Positions 36,078 through 45,406 of a stretch of 64,000 bases of DNA are shown here, in pieces (position 1 is the stretch's first letter; each line of letters opens with the position of its first letter). The stretch is taken from assembly GCF_022549225.1 (NCBI RefSeq), contig NZ_JAKZFD010000007.1, positions 219,417-283,416 on the forward strand, written 5' to 3'. Origin of the DNA: Pelomonas sp. CA6. GTDB lineage: Bacteria > Pseudomonadota > Gammaproteobacteria > Burkholderiales > Burkholderiaceae_C. The translations under genes and the position numbers were made by a program. The notes under the pieces are model-generated. The model had not been told where the DNA came from. It worked only from the letters and a program-made list of their open reading frames with translations, and did not search any database.

Positions 36078-37547
36078 ATGCCCATGCCTCAGTTCTCCTC
36101 TTCCGCTCTTGCGCTGCGCTGGCGTCGTTCAGGCGTCACCGCCGGTCTGGTCCTGAGCTTGTTCCTCGCGGCACCGCAGGTCCAGGCCTTGTCGTCGTCG
36201 CTGCCCGACTTCAGCGCGCTGGTCGAAAAAGTGGGACCGGCGGTGGTCAACATCCGGACCTCGGAGCGCATGGACGAGCAGGTGCAGGAGATGCTGCGCC
36301 GCTTCGGCATTCCCGTGCCCCCCAATGCCCGCCGCGGCGGTCCGCAAACGCCGCGCACGCCGCAGGTCCCCCAGGACGATGACGACGAGGAGGGCGAGCT
36401 GCCGCAACGCCGCGGGCTGGGCTCGGGCTTTGTGATGAGCGCCGACGGCTTCGTGATGACCAACGCCCATGTGGTCGACGAGGCCGATGAGGTCATTGTG
36501 ACGCTGGCCGACCAGCGCGAGTTCAAGGCCAAAGTCGTGGGACTGGACCGGCGTACCGATGTGGCGGTACTGAAGATCGACGCCACGGGGCTGCCGGTGC
36601 TCAAAGCGGGGCAGGTCGGGCGGCTCAAGGTGGGTGAATGGGTGATGGCCATCGGCTCGCCCTTTGGCTTCGACAACACGGTGACCGCAGGCATCGTCAG
36701 CGCCAAAGCGCGCGAGACCGGCGATCTGCTGCCGCTGATCCAGACCGACGTGGCCATCAACCCCGGCAACTCTGGCGGCCCCCTGGTCAATCTGCGCGGC
36801 GAGGTCGTGGGCATCAACTCGCAGATCTACAGTCAGTCCGGTGGCTTCATGGGCATCTCCTTCGCCATTCCCATCGATGAGGCGATGCGCGTGGCCGACC
36901 AGCTGCGCGCCAGCGGGCGCGTCCAGCGCGGCCTGATCGGACTGGTGCCGGACGACCTCAGCAAGGAGCTGGCGGAAGCGATCGGACTGGGCAAGGGCCG
37001 TGGCGCGGTGGTGCGCAGCCTCAGCGCTGGCGGCCCGGCCGAGAAGGCAGGCATCGAGGGCGGCGACGTGATCACCCGGTTCGACGGCAAGCCGGTCGAG
37101 AAGGCCGTGGACCTGCGACGCCTGGCGGCGGCGGCCAAGCCGGGCAGTCAGGCTCGGCTGCAGCTGTTCCGGCGCGGGGCCTTCCAGGAACTGCAGGTGG
37201 AGATCGCCGAGATGCCGGATGACAAGCCCGACCGTGGCATGGCCGAGGCTGAGGCCGAGCGCAGCTCGCCGGCCTCGCGGCTGGGCCTGCAGCTGGCGGA
37301 GCTCAACAGCACGCAGCGCAAGGACCTGGGCGTGAGGCAGGGCGTGCGCATCACGCAGGCGGACGGCATCGCTGCGCGTGCCGGACTGCGCCCTGGTGAT
37401 GTGATCCTGGCGCTGGAGAACCAGGAGCTGCACAGCGTGGCCCAGCTGCAGACCTTGCTGGGTCAGCTCGACAAGGCGCGCCAGATCCAGATGTTGGTGC
37501 GCCGTGGCGAGGTCACCAGCTACGTGCTGCTCAAGCCTGCCCGCTGA
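36078..37547 (+). CDS. Do-family periplasmic serine protease (DegQ/MucD)
   Basis: The 489-residue protease degrades or holds misfolded envelope proteins. A signal peptide (about residues 18-37, ending QVQA before LSSSLPDF) exports it. The trypsin-like domain has the triad His131 (MTNAHVVDEADE), Asp161 (RRTDVAVLKID) and Ser232 (NPGNSGGPL). Two PDZ domains follow, with RGLIGLVPDDLSKELAEAIG and the late QADGIAARAGLRPGDVILAL. The start is ATG 36078; GTG 36054 in the same frame is possible. In many Burkholderiales this gene ends an rpoE-rseA-rseB operon; here these genes are missing from the space before it. Confidence 0.93.
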   Translation: MPMPQFSSSALALRWRRSGVTAGLVLSLFLAAPQVQALSSSLPDFSALVEKVGPAVVNIRTSERMDEQVQEMLRRFGIPVPPNARRGGPQTPRTPQVPQDDDDEEGELPQRRGLGSGFVMSADGFVMTNAHVVDEADEVIVTLADQREFKAKVVGLDRRTDVAVLKIDATGLPVLKAGQVGRLKVGEWVMAIGSPFGFDNTVTAGIVSAKARETGDLLPLIQTDVAINPGNSGGPLVNLRGEVVGINSQIYSQSGGFMGISFAIPIDEAMRVADQLRASGRVQRGLIGLVPDDLSKELAEAIGLGKGRGAVVRSLSAGGPAEKAGIEGGDVITRFDGKPVEKAVDLRRLAAAAKPGSQARLQLFRRGAFQELQVEIAEMPDDKPDRGMAEAEAERSSPASRLGLQLAELNSTQRKDLGVRQGVRITQADGIAARAGLRPGDVILALENQELHSVAQLQTLLGQLDKARQIQMLVRRGEVTSYVLLKPAR

Positions 37548-37791
37548 AGCCTCAGGGTGGTCGCGGCAAATCCAGCGCAGCCCTGGGTCTTTTCACAATA
37601 CGGGAATTCGGCCGTCCTCAACGCCGGTGGCTTCCGCTCTTTGAGGTGTGCGCCCGCTCACTTCTTGCGCGGAGCGGTAGGGATTCCTGCCGTGCTTAGG
37701 TAGAATCCCGCCGGTTCTTCCCGTTGTTTCAGCGAGTCAAACGTTTGAATCCCAGGAAGCGTCCAGCATCGCTGCGAGGCTTGGATCAACT

Positions 37792-37800
37792 TGTGGATAA
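37792..37800 (-). promoter_or_regulatory. Perfect DnaA box
   Basis: TGTGGATAA on the plus strand is TTATCCACA on the minus strand, identical to the strongest DnaA-binding consensus. It is single, with no cluster of boxes or AT-rich unwinding element nearby, so it is no origin. It lies 59 bases upstream of the -35 of the small-RNA promoter and could be regulatory or coincidence. Confidence 0.5.
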
Positions 37801-37858
37801 GCTGTTGACAAATTCCTTGTTGGAGGCCTGCAACGACGGGTGGAGGGGTGTGGCGGCG

Positions 37859-37887
37859 CTGTCCACCCCGGGCCTTTTGGCTACAAT
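37859..37887 (+). promoter_or_regulatory. Promoter of the small RNA candidate
   Basis: CTGTCC (37859-37864, three of six matches to TTGACA) and TACAAT (37882-37887, five of six to TATAAT) are 17 bases apart. Transcription would start near 37893, just before the first arm of a hairpin. Confidence 0.5.
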
Positions 37888-37892
37888 GAAGG

Positions 37893-37958
37893 CCCAACAA
37901 GCAGTTGCCATATGTTTTGTTGGAAGGCGCGTCACCACTTTCGACGTGCCTTTTTTTT
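37893..37958 (+). ncRNA. Candidate small RNA of about 65 nt between the Do protease gene and lepA
   Basis: The predicted transcript has two hairpins. In the first, CCAACAA (37894-37900) pairs with TTGTTGG (37917-37923) around a 16-base loop. Immediately after it, AAGGCGCGTC (37924-37933) pairs with GACGTGCCTT (37943-37952), with one G-U pair and a nine-base loop, running into eight Ts (37951-37958). A -10 box ends just before the start. The compact order promoter, hairpin, terminator is that of Hfq- or RNase E-linked small RNAs; it could also be a leader that attenuates lepA. No family is recognised. Confidence 0.55.
37924..37958 (+). terminator. Strong intrinsic terminator of the small RNA
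   Basis: A 10-bp stem (37924-37933 with 37943-37952), including one G-U pair, is followed by eight consecutive Ts. It is the best terminator in the window. Confidence 0.85.
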
Positions 37959-38076
37959 AGCTTCTGCCTTGGCGTCTTCGCGACGTCGAGCGCTGCTCCC
38001 ACACGGCAAGCGTTGAGCCTGCGCAGCAAGGGCCGAGGCCAGCGCCGGTCCGGCCCCAGTGCCTGTCCCTGACACC

Positions 38077-39885
38077 ATGAACCACATCCGCAACTTCTCC
38101 ATCATTGCCCACATCGACCACGGTAAGAGCACGCTCGCGGATCGGATCATTCAGCGCTGCGGTGGCTTGTCCGACCGCGAGATGGAAGCGCAGGTGCTGG
38201 ACTCGATGGACATCGAACGTGAGCGCGGCATCACCATCAAGGCGCAGACCGCCGCGCTGAAGTACGTCGCGCGCGACGGCAAGACCTACAACCTCAACCT
38301 GATCGACACCCCGGGGCATGTGGACTTCTCCTACGAGGTGAGTCGCTCCCTCTCGGCCTGCGAGGGGGCGCTGCTGGTGGTCGACGCCTCGCAGGGTGTG
38401 GAGGCCCAGACGGTGGCGAACTGCTACACCGCGCTGGACCTGGGCGTCGAGGTGATCCCGGTGCTCAACAAGATGGACCTGCCACAGGCCGACCCGGAGC
38501 GCGCCAAGGCCGAGATCGAGGATGTGATCGGCATCGACGCCACCGACGCCATCCCCTGTTCGGCCAAGACCGGTCTGGGCATCGACGACATCCTGGAGGC
38601 GGTGATCAGTCGCATGCCGCCGCCCAAAGGCCAGGTCGAGGCGCCGCTGCGCGCGATGATCATCGACTCCTGGTTCGACAACTACGTCGGTGTCGTGATG
38701 CTGGTGCGGGTGGTCGACGGCAGCCTGAGGAAGGGCGAGCGCATCCGCATGATGGCCACCAATGCCGTCTACCCGGCCGAGCAGCTGGGGGTGTTCACGC
38801 CCAAGTCCGAAGCGCGCGAGCAGTTGCAGGCCGGCGAGGTGGGCTTCGTGATTGCTGGCATCAAGGAACTGGCCGCCGCCAAGGTCGGCGACACCATCAC
38901 GGTGGAAAAAAAGCTGCCCAACAACCTGGGCCCGGCCGAGGCGGCGCTGCCTGGCTTCAAGGAGATCCAGCCCCAGGTCTTCGCCGGGCTCTATCCCACC
39001 GAGGCCAGCGAGTATGACCAGCTGCGCGACGCGCTGGAGAAGCTCAAGCTCAACGACAGCTCGCTGCGCTTCGAGCCCGAGGTTTCGCAGGCACTGGGCT
39101 TCGGTTTCCGCTGCGGCTTCCTGGGCCTGCTGCACATGGAGATCGTGCAGGAGCGCCTGGAGCGCGAGTTCGACCAGGACCTGATCACCACCGCGCCCAG
39201 CGTGGTCTACGAGGTGGTCCTGGGCGACGGCACGGTCATCGAGGTGGAGAACCCGTCCAAGATGCCCGACCAGGGCAAGATCGCCGAGATCCGCGAGCCC
39301 ATCGTTACCGTGCACCTGTACATGCCGCAGGAGTACGTCGGCCCGGTGATGACGCTGGCCAACCAGAAGCGCGGCGTGCAGCTGAACATGGCCTACCACG
39401 GCCGCCAGGTCATGCTGACCTATGAGATCCCGCTGGCCGAGATCGTGCTGGACTTCTTCGACAAGCTGAAGTCCGTCTCGCGCGGCTACGCCTCCATGGA
39501 CTATGAGTTCAAGGAGTACCGCGCGTCGGACGTCGTCAAGGTCGACATGCTGATCAACGGCGACCGCATCGATGCGCTGTCCATCATCGTCCACCGCTCG
39601 CAAAGCCAATACCGCGGCCGCCAGGTGGCGGCCAAGATGCGCGAGATCATCCCGCGCCAGATGTACGACGTGGCCATCCAGGCCGCCATCGGCGCCAACA
39701 TCATCTCGCGCGAGAACATCAAGGCGCTGCGCAAGAACGTGCTGGCAAAATGCTATGGTGGTGACATCACCCGCAAGCGCAAGCTGCTGGAAAAGCAGAA
39801 GGCCGGCAAAAAGCGCATGAAGCAAATCGGTTCGGTGGAGGTGCCGCAAGAAGCCTTCCTGGCCATCCTCCAAGTCGAAGAATGA
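38077..39885 (+). CDS. lepA: Elongation factor 4 (LepA)
   Basis: The 602-residue translational GTPase moves or back-translocates ribosomes under stress. The G1 loop [13 protein letters not shown], the [13 protein letters not shown]3 motif and [12 protein letters not shown] (G4) are visible. The LepA-specific C-terminal domain ends with [23 protein letters not shown] 38077 matches the conserved [16 protein letters not shown] start; a GTG six codons upstream is ignored. It is the first gene of the lepA-to-nagZ operon. Confidence 0.97.
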   Translation: MNHIRNFSIIAHIDHGKSTLADRIIQRCGGLSDREMEAQVLDSMDIERERGITIKAQTAALKYVARDGKTYNLNLIDTPGHVDFSYEVSRSLSACEGALLVVDASQGVEAQTVANCYTALDLGVEVIPVLNKMDLPQADPERAKAEIEDVIGIDATDAIPCSAKTGLGIDDILEAVISRMPPPKGQVEAPLRAMIIDSWFDNYVGVVMLVRVVDGSLRKGERIRMMATNAVYPAEQLGVFTPKSEAREQLQAGEVGFVIAGIKELAAAKVGDTITVEKKLPNNLGPAEAALPGFKEIQPQVFAGLYPTEASEYDQLRDALEKLKLNDSSLRFEPEVSQALGFGFRCGFLGLLHMEIVQERLEREFDQDLITTAPSVVYEVVLGDGTVIEVENPSKMPDQGKIAEIREPIVTVHLYMPQEYVGPVMTLANQKRGVQLNMAYHGRQVMLTYEIPLAEIVLDFFDKLKSVSRGYASMDYEFKEYRASDVVKVDMLINGDRIDALSIIVHRSQSQYRGRQVAAKMREIIPRQMYDVAIQAAIGANIISRENIKALRKNVLAKCYGGDITRKRKLLEKQKAGKKRMKQIGSVEVPQEAFLAILQVEE

Positions 39886-40856
39886 GAGCCATGAGTGCAT
39901 TGACCGGCGTGCTGTACGCCGCGCTGTTCGCCTATCTGGGCGGCTGGTACACCGGCTACTGGAGCGGCAATTTCTCGCTGCTGCTGTTCGTCCTCACCGC
40001 GGTGACCCTGGGCTACTGGCTGGCCGAGCGCTTCCACTTCCAGCCCGCGCGCGTGCGCGCGGCGCAGGCGCTGGCCGACAACGATGCCCGCCGACGCGAG
40101 ACGCTGGCCGCCAAGGGCATTGCCCGCGTCGACGGTGACGTCGAGAGCGCGCGCCAGGAGATCCTGCGCCAGCCCTGGTGGCTGGACTGGACCGCCGGGC
40201 TGTTCCCGGTGATCCTGATCGTCTTCTTGCTGCGCTCCTTCCTGTTCGAGCCCTTCAAGATCCCGTCGGGCTCCATGGTTCCGACGCTGCTGGTGGGCGA
40301 CCTGATCCTGGTGAACAAGTACCACTACGGCATACGTCTGCCGGTGATCAACAAGAAGATCATCGCCAACAACGACGTGAAGCGCGGCGACGTGGTGGTG
40401 TTCCGCTACCCGGAGGACACCAGCGTCGACTACATCAAGCGCGTCGTCGGCGTGCCGGGCGACAAGATCAGCTACCTGAACCAGAAGCTCTACGTCAACG
40501 GCCAGCCGGTGCCCGAGACGGCGCTGGGCCAGTACTACGACGAGGACGGCATGAAATACCGCCCGCGCTTCAGCGAGAAGCTGGGCGAGGTGGAACACCA
40601 GATCCTGGTCAACCCGGCCGAGGTCGGGCAGATCCGCGCGCGCACCAACTTCCCCTTCCGCGAGCAGTGCAGCTACAGCGTGGAAGGTGTCAGCTGCACC
40701 GTGCCGGCCGGTCACTATTTCATGATGGGCGACAACCGCGACAATTCGCTGGATTCCCGCTTCTGGGGATTCGTGCCGGATGAGAACATCGTGGGCCGCG
40801 CCTTCGTGGTGTGGATGAACTTCGGTAACCTGAAGCGCATCGGTTTCTTCAACTGA
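39882..40856 (+). CDS. lepB: Signal peptidase I
   Basis: The 324-residue inner-membrane protease removes signal peptides. It has N-terminal hydrophobic segments (about residues 10-45 and 106-119), Ser131 in [12 protein letters not shown] and Lys186 in [11 protein letters not shown], the catalytic dyad, and [14 protein letters not shown] near the end. The first ATG overlaps the lepA stop; ATG 39891 is an alternative. Normal length for the betaproteobacterial type. Confidence 0.96.
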   Translation: MRAMSALTGVLYAALFAYLGGWYTGYWSGNFSLLLFVLTAVTLGYWLAERFHFQPARVRAAQALADNDARRRETLAAKGIARVDGDVESARQEILRQPWWLDWTAGLFPVILIVFLLRSFLFEPFKIPSGSMVPTLLVGDLILVNKYHYGIRLPVINKKIIANNDVKRGDVVVFRYPEDTSVDYIKRVVGVPGDKISYLNQKLYVNGQPVPETALGQYYDEDGMKYRPRFSEKLGEVEHQILVNPAEVGQIRARTNFPFREQCSYSVEGVSCTVPAGHYFMMGDNRDNSLDSRFWGFVPDENIVGRAFVVWMNFGNLKRIGFFN

Positions 40857-40893
40857 GGGCTTGCGCCCGATTCGGCGAGGACTTGAGGTCATC

Positions 40894-41253
40894 ATGGCTC
40901 AGCGCATGGCCACCCAGCGTGGCATCAGTCTGATCGGTCTGCTGTTCTGGGCCGTCGTGGTCGGGTTCACCGCGCTGGTGGTGATCCGGGTGATCCCCAC
41001 GGTGATGGAGTACTACACCATCGTCAAGGCGGTGAACCGCATCGCCCAGAGCAACCCGCAGACCGTCGCGCAGGCGCGGACGGACTTCGACAAGACCAAA
41101 CAGATCGAGTACTCCATCGTCAGCATCGAGCCCAAGGACCTGGAGATCACCAAGGACAACGACAAGGTGCGCATCAGCTTCGCCTATGACAAGGAAGTGG
41201 TGCTGATGGGCCCGGTGTCGCTGCTGATCCACTACAAGGGCGGGTCGAACTGA
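40894..41253 (+). CDS. DUF4845 membrane-anchored protein
   Basis: The 119-residue protein has one N-terminal helix (about residues 10-33, ISLIGLLFWAVVVGFTALVV) and a small soluble domain with SNPQTVAQARTDFDKT and YDKEVVLMGPVSLLIHYKG. DUF4845 proteins are regularly found between lepB and rnc in betaproteobacteria; function unknown. It has GAGG before ATG 40894. Its start resembles pilin-like helices but no cleavage site is seen. Confidence 0.85.
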   Translation: MAQRMATQRGISLIGLLFWAVVVGFTALVVIRVIPTVMEYYTIVKAVNRIAQSNPQTVAQARTDFDKTKQIEYSIVSIEPKDLEITKDNDKVRISFAYDKEVVLMGPVSLLIHYKGGSN

Positions 41254-41284
41254 CCCCGCCGCTGCACCTACGGCCGAACACAGG

Positions 41285-41989
41285 ATGAACCTCGCTCTGG
41301 ATGCGCTGCAGCAACAGCTGGGCCATCGCTTCTCGCAACCCGCGCTGCTGCTGCGCGCGCTGACGCACCGCAGCTTCGGCCTGGAGCACAACGAGCGCCT
41401 GGAGTTCCTGGGCGACGCGGTGCTGAACCTGGCTGTGTCCAGCCTGCTGTTCGAGCGCTTCGCCGGCTCCGATGAAGGCGATCTCACTCGCATCCGTGCC
41501 CACCTGGTCCGCGAGGACAGCCTGCACAAGCTGGCGCTGCAGCTGAAGCTGCCGCAGGTGTTGCGCATGAGCGAAGGCGAGGCGCGTGGCGGCGGCGCCC
41601 AGCGTCCGTCCATCCTCGCCGATGCGATGGAGGCGCTGATCGGCGCCGCCTTCGTCGATGGCGGCTATCCGGCCGCGTTGGAGATCGTTCGACGCCTGCT
41701 GGGCGAGCTGATCGCCAGCAGCGGCATCGACCAATGGGCCAAGGACGCGAAGACCGCGCTGCAGGAATGGCTGCAGGCGCGCCGCCTGGCCGTGCCGGCC
41801 TACCGCATCGTCGAGACCCGCGGCCAGGCCCATGCCCAGACCTTCACGGTCGAATGCGAGGTGCCGGCGCTGAACCTGCGCAAGCGCGGCGACGGACGCT
41901 CGCGCCGCGCCGCCGAGCAGGAGGCCGCGCGCCAGATGCTGGACGAACTGCTGTCCACCGACAAACCGGGCTCCGGCCTGCGAGACTGA
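41285..41989 (+). CDS. rnc: Ribonuclease III
   Basis: The 234-residue enzyme cuts double-stranded RNA. The signature ERLEFLGDAVLNLAVSSLLF holds the metal-binding Glu and Asp, and the second metal site is in ADAMEALIGAAFVDGGY. The double-stranded RNA-binding domain covers about residues 155-228 (TALQEWLQARRLAVPAYRI, ending with AEQEAARQML). Length is normal. In the operon it sits between the DUF4845 gene and era, as usual. Confidence 0.97.
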   Translation: MNLALDALQQQLGHRFSQPALLLRALTHRSFGLEHNERLEFLGDAVLNLAVSSLLFERFAGSDEGDLTRIRAHLVREDSLHKLALQLKLPQVLRMSEGEARGGGAQRPSILADAMEALIGAAFVDGGYPAALEIVRRLLGELIASSGIDQWAKDAKTALQEWLQARRLAVPAYRIVETRGQAHAQTFTVECEVPALNLRKRGDGRSRRAAEQEAARQMLDELLSTDKPGSGLRD

Positions 41990-42017
41990 TTCCGAGCCAC
42001 GCTGACGACGAGGGCGC

Positions 42018-42950
42018 ATGATGACCGATACCCCCCAAGCGCCGCCCGCCGAGGCCGCACCCGAAGGCCAGCGCCAGCGCTGCGGCCTGATTGCCATCGT
42101 GGGCCGACCCAATGTCGGCAAGTCCACGCTGCTCAACGCCCTGGTGGGCCAGAAGGTGTCCATCACCTCGCGCAAGGCTCAGACCACGCGCCACCGCATC
42201 ACCGGCGTGCGCACGGTGGATGAGGCGCAGTTCGTCTTCGTCGATACGCCCGGCTTCCAGACCCGCCACAGCAGCGCGCTGAATCGCAATCTGAACCGCA
42301 CGGTGCAGGGCGTGCTCGCCGACGTGGACCTGGTGCTCTTCGTCGTCGAGGCCGGCCGCTTCGGGCTGGACGACGCCAAGGTGCTGTCGCTGCTGCCGCA
42401 GGACAAGCCCGTGGTGCTGATCGCCAACAAACTCGACGCCGTGCACCGCCGCGCCGAGCTGATGCCCTGGCTCAAGAGCATGCAGGAGCGGCGCAACTTC
42501 ACCGAGTTCGTGCCGCTGTCCGCCAAGAAGGAGTCGGACGTCCAGCGCCTGTTCCAGATCCTCAAGCCCTATGTGCCCGAGCAGGAGTGGTTCTACGACG
42601 AGGACGCGCTGACCGACCGCAGCGAGCGTTTCCTGGCCAGCGAGCTGATCCGCGAGAAGCTCTTCCGCCTCACCGGCGACGAGCTGCCCTACAGCGCCAC
42701 CGTCGTGATCGACCGCTGGGAGGAAGAAGGCAATCTGCGCCGCATCTCCGCCACCATCGTGGTCGAGCGCGAGGCACAGAAGGGCATGATCATCGGCCAG
42801 GGTGGCGAGCGCCTGAAGCGCATCGGTTCCGAGGCACGCCAGGAGCTGGAGACGCTGACCGACGCGCGCGTCTTCCTGGAGCTGTGGGTCAAGGTCCGCT
42901 CCGGCTGGGCCGACAGCGAAGAGCACCTGCGCTCCTACGGCTACGAGTGA
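42018..42950 (+). CDS. era: GTPase Era
   Basis: The 310-residue GTPase helps mature 16S rRNA. The G1 motif [13 protein letters not shown]3 [10 protein letters not shown] and G4 NKLDAVHRR are visible, and the KH domain with [20 protein letters not shown] near the end. Two ATGs stand together at the start (42018, 42021); the first is used. Its stop shares its last A with the recO start. Confidence 0.97.
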   Translation: MMTDTPQAPPAEAAPEGQRQRCGLIAIVGRPNVGKSTLLNALVGQKVSITSRKAQTTRHRITGVRTVDEAQFVFVDTPGFQTRHSSALNRNLNRTVQGVLADVDLVLFVVEAGRFGLDDAKVLSLLPQDKPVVLIANKLDAVHRRAELMPWLKSMQERRNFTEFVPLSAKKESDVQRLFQILKPYVPEQEWFYDEDALTDRSERFLASELIREKLFRLTGDELPYSATVVIDRWEEEGNLRRISATIVVEREAQKGMIIGQGGERLKRIGSEARQELETLTDARVFLELWVKVRSGWADSEEHLRSYGYE

Positions 42951-43720
42951 TGCGCCGCGCGCCCGCCGCGCAGCCCGCCTATGTGCTGCACCACTACGAC
43001 TGGAGCGAGTCCAGCCTGGTGCTGGAGCTGTTCACCCGCGAGCAGGGCCGGCTGGCCGTGGTCGCCAAGGGTGCCAAGAGGCCTTATTCGCAGCTGCGCG
43101 CGGTGCTGCTGCCTTTCCTGCGCCTGCAGGTGGGGTTGAGCAAACCCTCCAAGCTGAACGAGGACGGCGTGGCCGAGGTGCAGACCCTGCGCAGCGCCGA
43201 GTGGATGGGGGGGCAGACCTTGCCTGCCGGTGCCGCGCTGTTCAGTGGCTACTACTTGAACGAGCTGCTGCTGAAGTTCCTGCCGCGCCAGGACCCGCAT
43301 CCCACGCTGTTCGACGCCTACGCGCAGGCCTTGCCCCAGCTGCAGGCGGCCGAAGGCGCGCAGCCCGCGCTGCGCGCCTTCGAGCTGCGCCTGATGGCCG
43401 ACTGCGGTCTGCTGCCCGACCTCAGCGTGGGCACGCTGACGCAGCGCCCGCTGCAGCCCGATGCGCTGTACATGCTGTCGCCCGAGGCCGGCGTGATAGC
43501 CCCCACGCATGACGCGCCCCAGCTCAGCGGCGCCGCGCTGGTGCAGCTGCAGGCGGCGCTGATGCATGGCAGCCTGGCCGCGCTGCAGCAGGCCTGCGAA
43601 TCCGCCGGACCGGCGCTCAAGGGCATGGCGCGCGCGCTGCTTCACTATCATCTGGGGCATCGTCCGCTGCGCACCCGCCAGGTGCTGCTGGACGCCCAGA
43701 GAACCCTTGGCACCCCATGA
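42950..43720 (+). CDS. recO: DNA repair protein RecO
   Basis: The 256-residue protein loads RecA with RecR. The N-terminal OB-fold has YVLHHYDWSESSLVLELFTRE and GRLAVVAKGAKRPYSQLRAVL, both characteristic, and then YYLNELLLKFLPRQDPHPTLFDAY and FELRLMADCGLLPDL. No Cys4 zinc motif is visible, as in many proteobacterial RecO. It shares one base with era and its stop overlaps pdxJ. Confidence 0.94.
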   Translation: MRRAPAAQPAYVLHHYDWSESSLVLELFTREQGRLAVVAKGAKRPYSQLRAVLLPFLRLQVGLSKPSKLNEDGVAEVQTLRSAEWMGGQTLPAGAALFSGYYLNELLLKFLPRQDPHPTLFDAYAQALPQLQAAEGAQPALRAFELRLMADCGLLPDLSVGTLTQRPLQPDALYMLSPEAGVIAPTHDAPQLSGAALVQLQAALMHGSLAALQQACESAGPALKGMARALLHYHLGHRPLRTRQVLLDAQRTLGTP

Positions 43721-44499
43721 ACCCACTGATGGCTCCCGATCCGCAGCACCGCGATGCCCGCTGTGCGCTCTCCGTCAACGTCAACAAGGTCGCGCTGCTG
43801 CGCAACACCCGGCACCTGGGCATCCCCAGCGTGCTGCGCGCGGCCGAGCTGTGCCTTCAGGCGGGCGCCCAGGGCATCACCGTCCATCCGCGGCCCGATG
43901 CCCGGCACATCCGCGCCGACGATGTGCGCGAACTGGCCGCCTTGCTCAAGGCCTGGCCCCAGGCCGAGTACAACATCGAGGGCAATCCGACGCAGAACCT
44001 GATGGACTTCATCCGCGAGGTCCGTCCGCAGCAGGCCACCTTCGTGCCCGATGCCGAGGACCAGTTCACCTCCGACCACGGCTGGAACCTGCCCGCCGAC
44101 GGCGGGCGCTTGCGCCCGCTGATCGAGGAATGCCGCCAGCTCGGCGTGCGCGTCAGCCTGTTCATGGATCCGCTGCCCGCGGCCATGCGCCATGTGGCCG
44201 AGCTGGGTGCGGACCGCATCGAGCTCTACACCGAGACCTGGGCCAGCGCCTTTGGCACCTCGCGCGAGGACGACGTGCTGGCCGGATTCGCCGCCGCCGC
44301 GCGTGCCGCGCTGGCGGAGGGCCTGGCCATCAATGCCGGGCACGATCTGAACCGCGACAACCTGACCCGCTTCCTGCGCGAGGTTCCCGGTGTCGCCGAG
44401 GTCTCCATCGGCCATGCGCTGATCGCCGACGCGCTGGAGCTGGGCTACGCCGAAACCGTGCGCGACTACCAGCGCTGCATCCAGCGCGCCTATGCCTGA
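43717..44499 (+). CDS. pdxJ: Pyridoxine 5'-phosphate synthase
   Basis: The 260-residue TIM-barrel enzyme makes pyridoxine phosphate from 1-deoxyxylulose phosphate and aminoacetone phosphate. It has SVNVNKVALLRNTRHLG, AGAQGITVHPRPDARHI with the catalytic His, YNIEGNPTQNLMDFI, GADRIELYTETWA and INAGHDLNRDNL. It overlaps recO by four bases and the acetyltransferase by eight. Confidence 0.97.
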   Translation: MNPLMAPDPQHRDARCALSVNVNKVALLRNTRHLGIPSVLRAAELCLQAGAQGITVHPRPDARHIRADDVRELAALLKAWPQAEYNIEGNPTQNLMDFIREVRPQQATFVPDAEDQFTSDHGWNLPADGGRLRPLIEECRQLGVRVSLFMDPLPAAMRHVAELGADRIELYTETWASAFGTSREDDVLAGFAAAARAALAEGLAINAGHDLNRDNLTRFLREVPGVAEVSIGHALIADALELGYAETVRDYQRCIQRAYA

Positions 44500-45007
44500 G
44501 CTGCGCCGGGCCGCCGAGCCGGATCTGCCCAGCATCGGCGCCCTGGCGCGCTGGGTTTGGTGCGACCGCTATGTCGAGGAGGGGCTGACGCCGGCCGTTG
44601 CGCGCTACCTGGACGAGCACTTCGCGCCCGCGGTGCTGGGGGCGCACTTGGCGCAACAACCGCATTGGGTCGCGAAGTCCGACGACGGCGCGCTGATCGG
44701 CTGGGTGCAGCTGGATGCCGGATCGGCCGGGCCGGACCTGCCCGCGGGCGCGGTGGAGCTGCAGCGGCTCTATGTGCTGCCCACGCAGCAGCGGCGCGGG
44801 CTGGGCCGGCGGCTGCTGCGGCAGGCGCGCGGCCAATGGCCGGCGCGACCGCTGTGGCTCAGTGTCTGGGAGGGTAACGGCGACGCGCTGCGCTTCTACC
44901 GGCGCGAGGGCGGCGAGCTCTGGGGCGAAACCTGGTTTGAACTGGACGGCCAGCGCCACCGCAACCTGGTGCTGGGCTGGCCGCCGCTGGAGGCGAGGCG
45001 GACATGA
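44492..45007 (+). CDS. GNAT-family N-acetyltransferase
   Basis: The 171-residue protein has the GNAT core with [26 protein letters not shown], the acetyl-CoA-binding R/Q-x-x-G-x-G/A motif around residue 106, then [18 protein letters not shown]. The substrate is unknown. It overlaps pdxJ and acpS, an uncommon insertion into the pdxJ-acpS pair, and is therefore translated with them. Confidence 0.85.
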   Translation: MPELRRAAEPDLPSIGALARWVWCDRYVEEGLTPAVARYLDEHFAPAVLGAHLAQQPHWVAKSDDGALIGWVQLDAGSAGPDLPAGAVELQRLYVLPTQQRRGLGRRLLRQARGQWPARPLWLSVWEGNGDALRFYRREGGELWGETWFELDGQRHRNLVLGWPPLEARRT

Positions 45008-45393
45008 TTTATGGCATTGGCACCGACGTCTGCGACATCCGTCGCATCCGCGAAACGCTGGAGCGGCGCGGCGAGCGCTTTGCCGAAAAGGTGCTCGGGC
45101 CGCATGAGCTGGCCGTCTTCCGCGAACGGCGCGCCCGCGCCGAGGCGCGCGGCGTGGCCTACCTCGCGACGCGCTTCTCGGCCAAGGAGGCCTTCTCCAA
45201 GGCCATCGGCCTGGGTCTGCGCATGCCCATGACCTGGCGTGCCTGCGAGGTGGTGAAGGCCGCCAGCGGCAAGCCCGAGATCCGCCTGCATGGCGAACTG
45301 GCCGACTGGTTTGCCGCGCGTGGACTGCGCGCGCATGTCAGCGTCAGCGACGAGGTGGACACCGCGGTGGCCTTCGTGGTCGTCGAGCAATGA
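45004..45393 (+). CDS. acpS: Holo-[acyl-carrier-protein] synthase
   Basis: The 129-residue enzyme attaches phosphopantetheine to ACP Ser37. Motifs are [13 protein letters not shown] with the metal-binding Asp, [10 protein letters not shown] and [16 protein letters not shown] with the conserved Glu and Lys. The length is normal. It overlaps the GNAT gene by four bases. Confidence 0.96.
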   Translation: MIYGIGTDVCDIRRIRETLERRGERFAEKVLGPHELAVFRERRARAEARGVAYLATRFSAKEAFSKAIGLGLRMPMTWRACEVVKAASGKPEIRLHGELADWFAARGLRAHVSVSDEVDTAVAFVVVEQ

Positions 45394-45406
45394 AACGAGA
45401 CTTGAA

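Larger units (their letters stand above)
37548..38076. other. 529-base gap between the Do protease gene and lepA
   Basis: No convincing protein gene lies here. The gap has a perfect DnaA box, a TTGACA hexamer at 37805 without a good -10, a promoter with TACAAT and, 65 bases later, a strong terminator, listed separately. The last 118 bases before lepA show no clear terminator or ribosome-binding feature except the lepA start itself. A weak TAGAAT is at 37701. Confidence 0.7.

Noticed and set aside
37886..37960. A 24-codon frame MKAQQAVAICFVGRR... in the small RNA
   Set aside because: Its ATG overlaps the -10 box, so it would not be on the predicted transcript, and there is no ribosome-binding site.
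37700..37960. Replication origin suggested by the DnaA box
   Set aside because: Only one box, no AT-rich unwinding region and no dnaA, gidA or parAB nearby.
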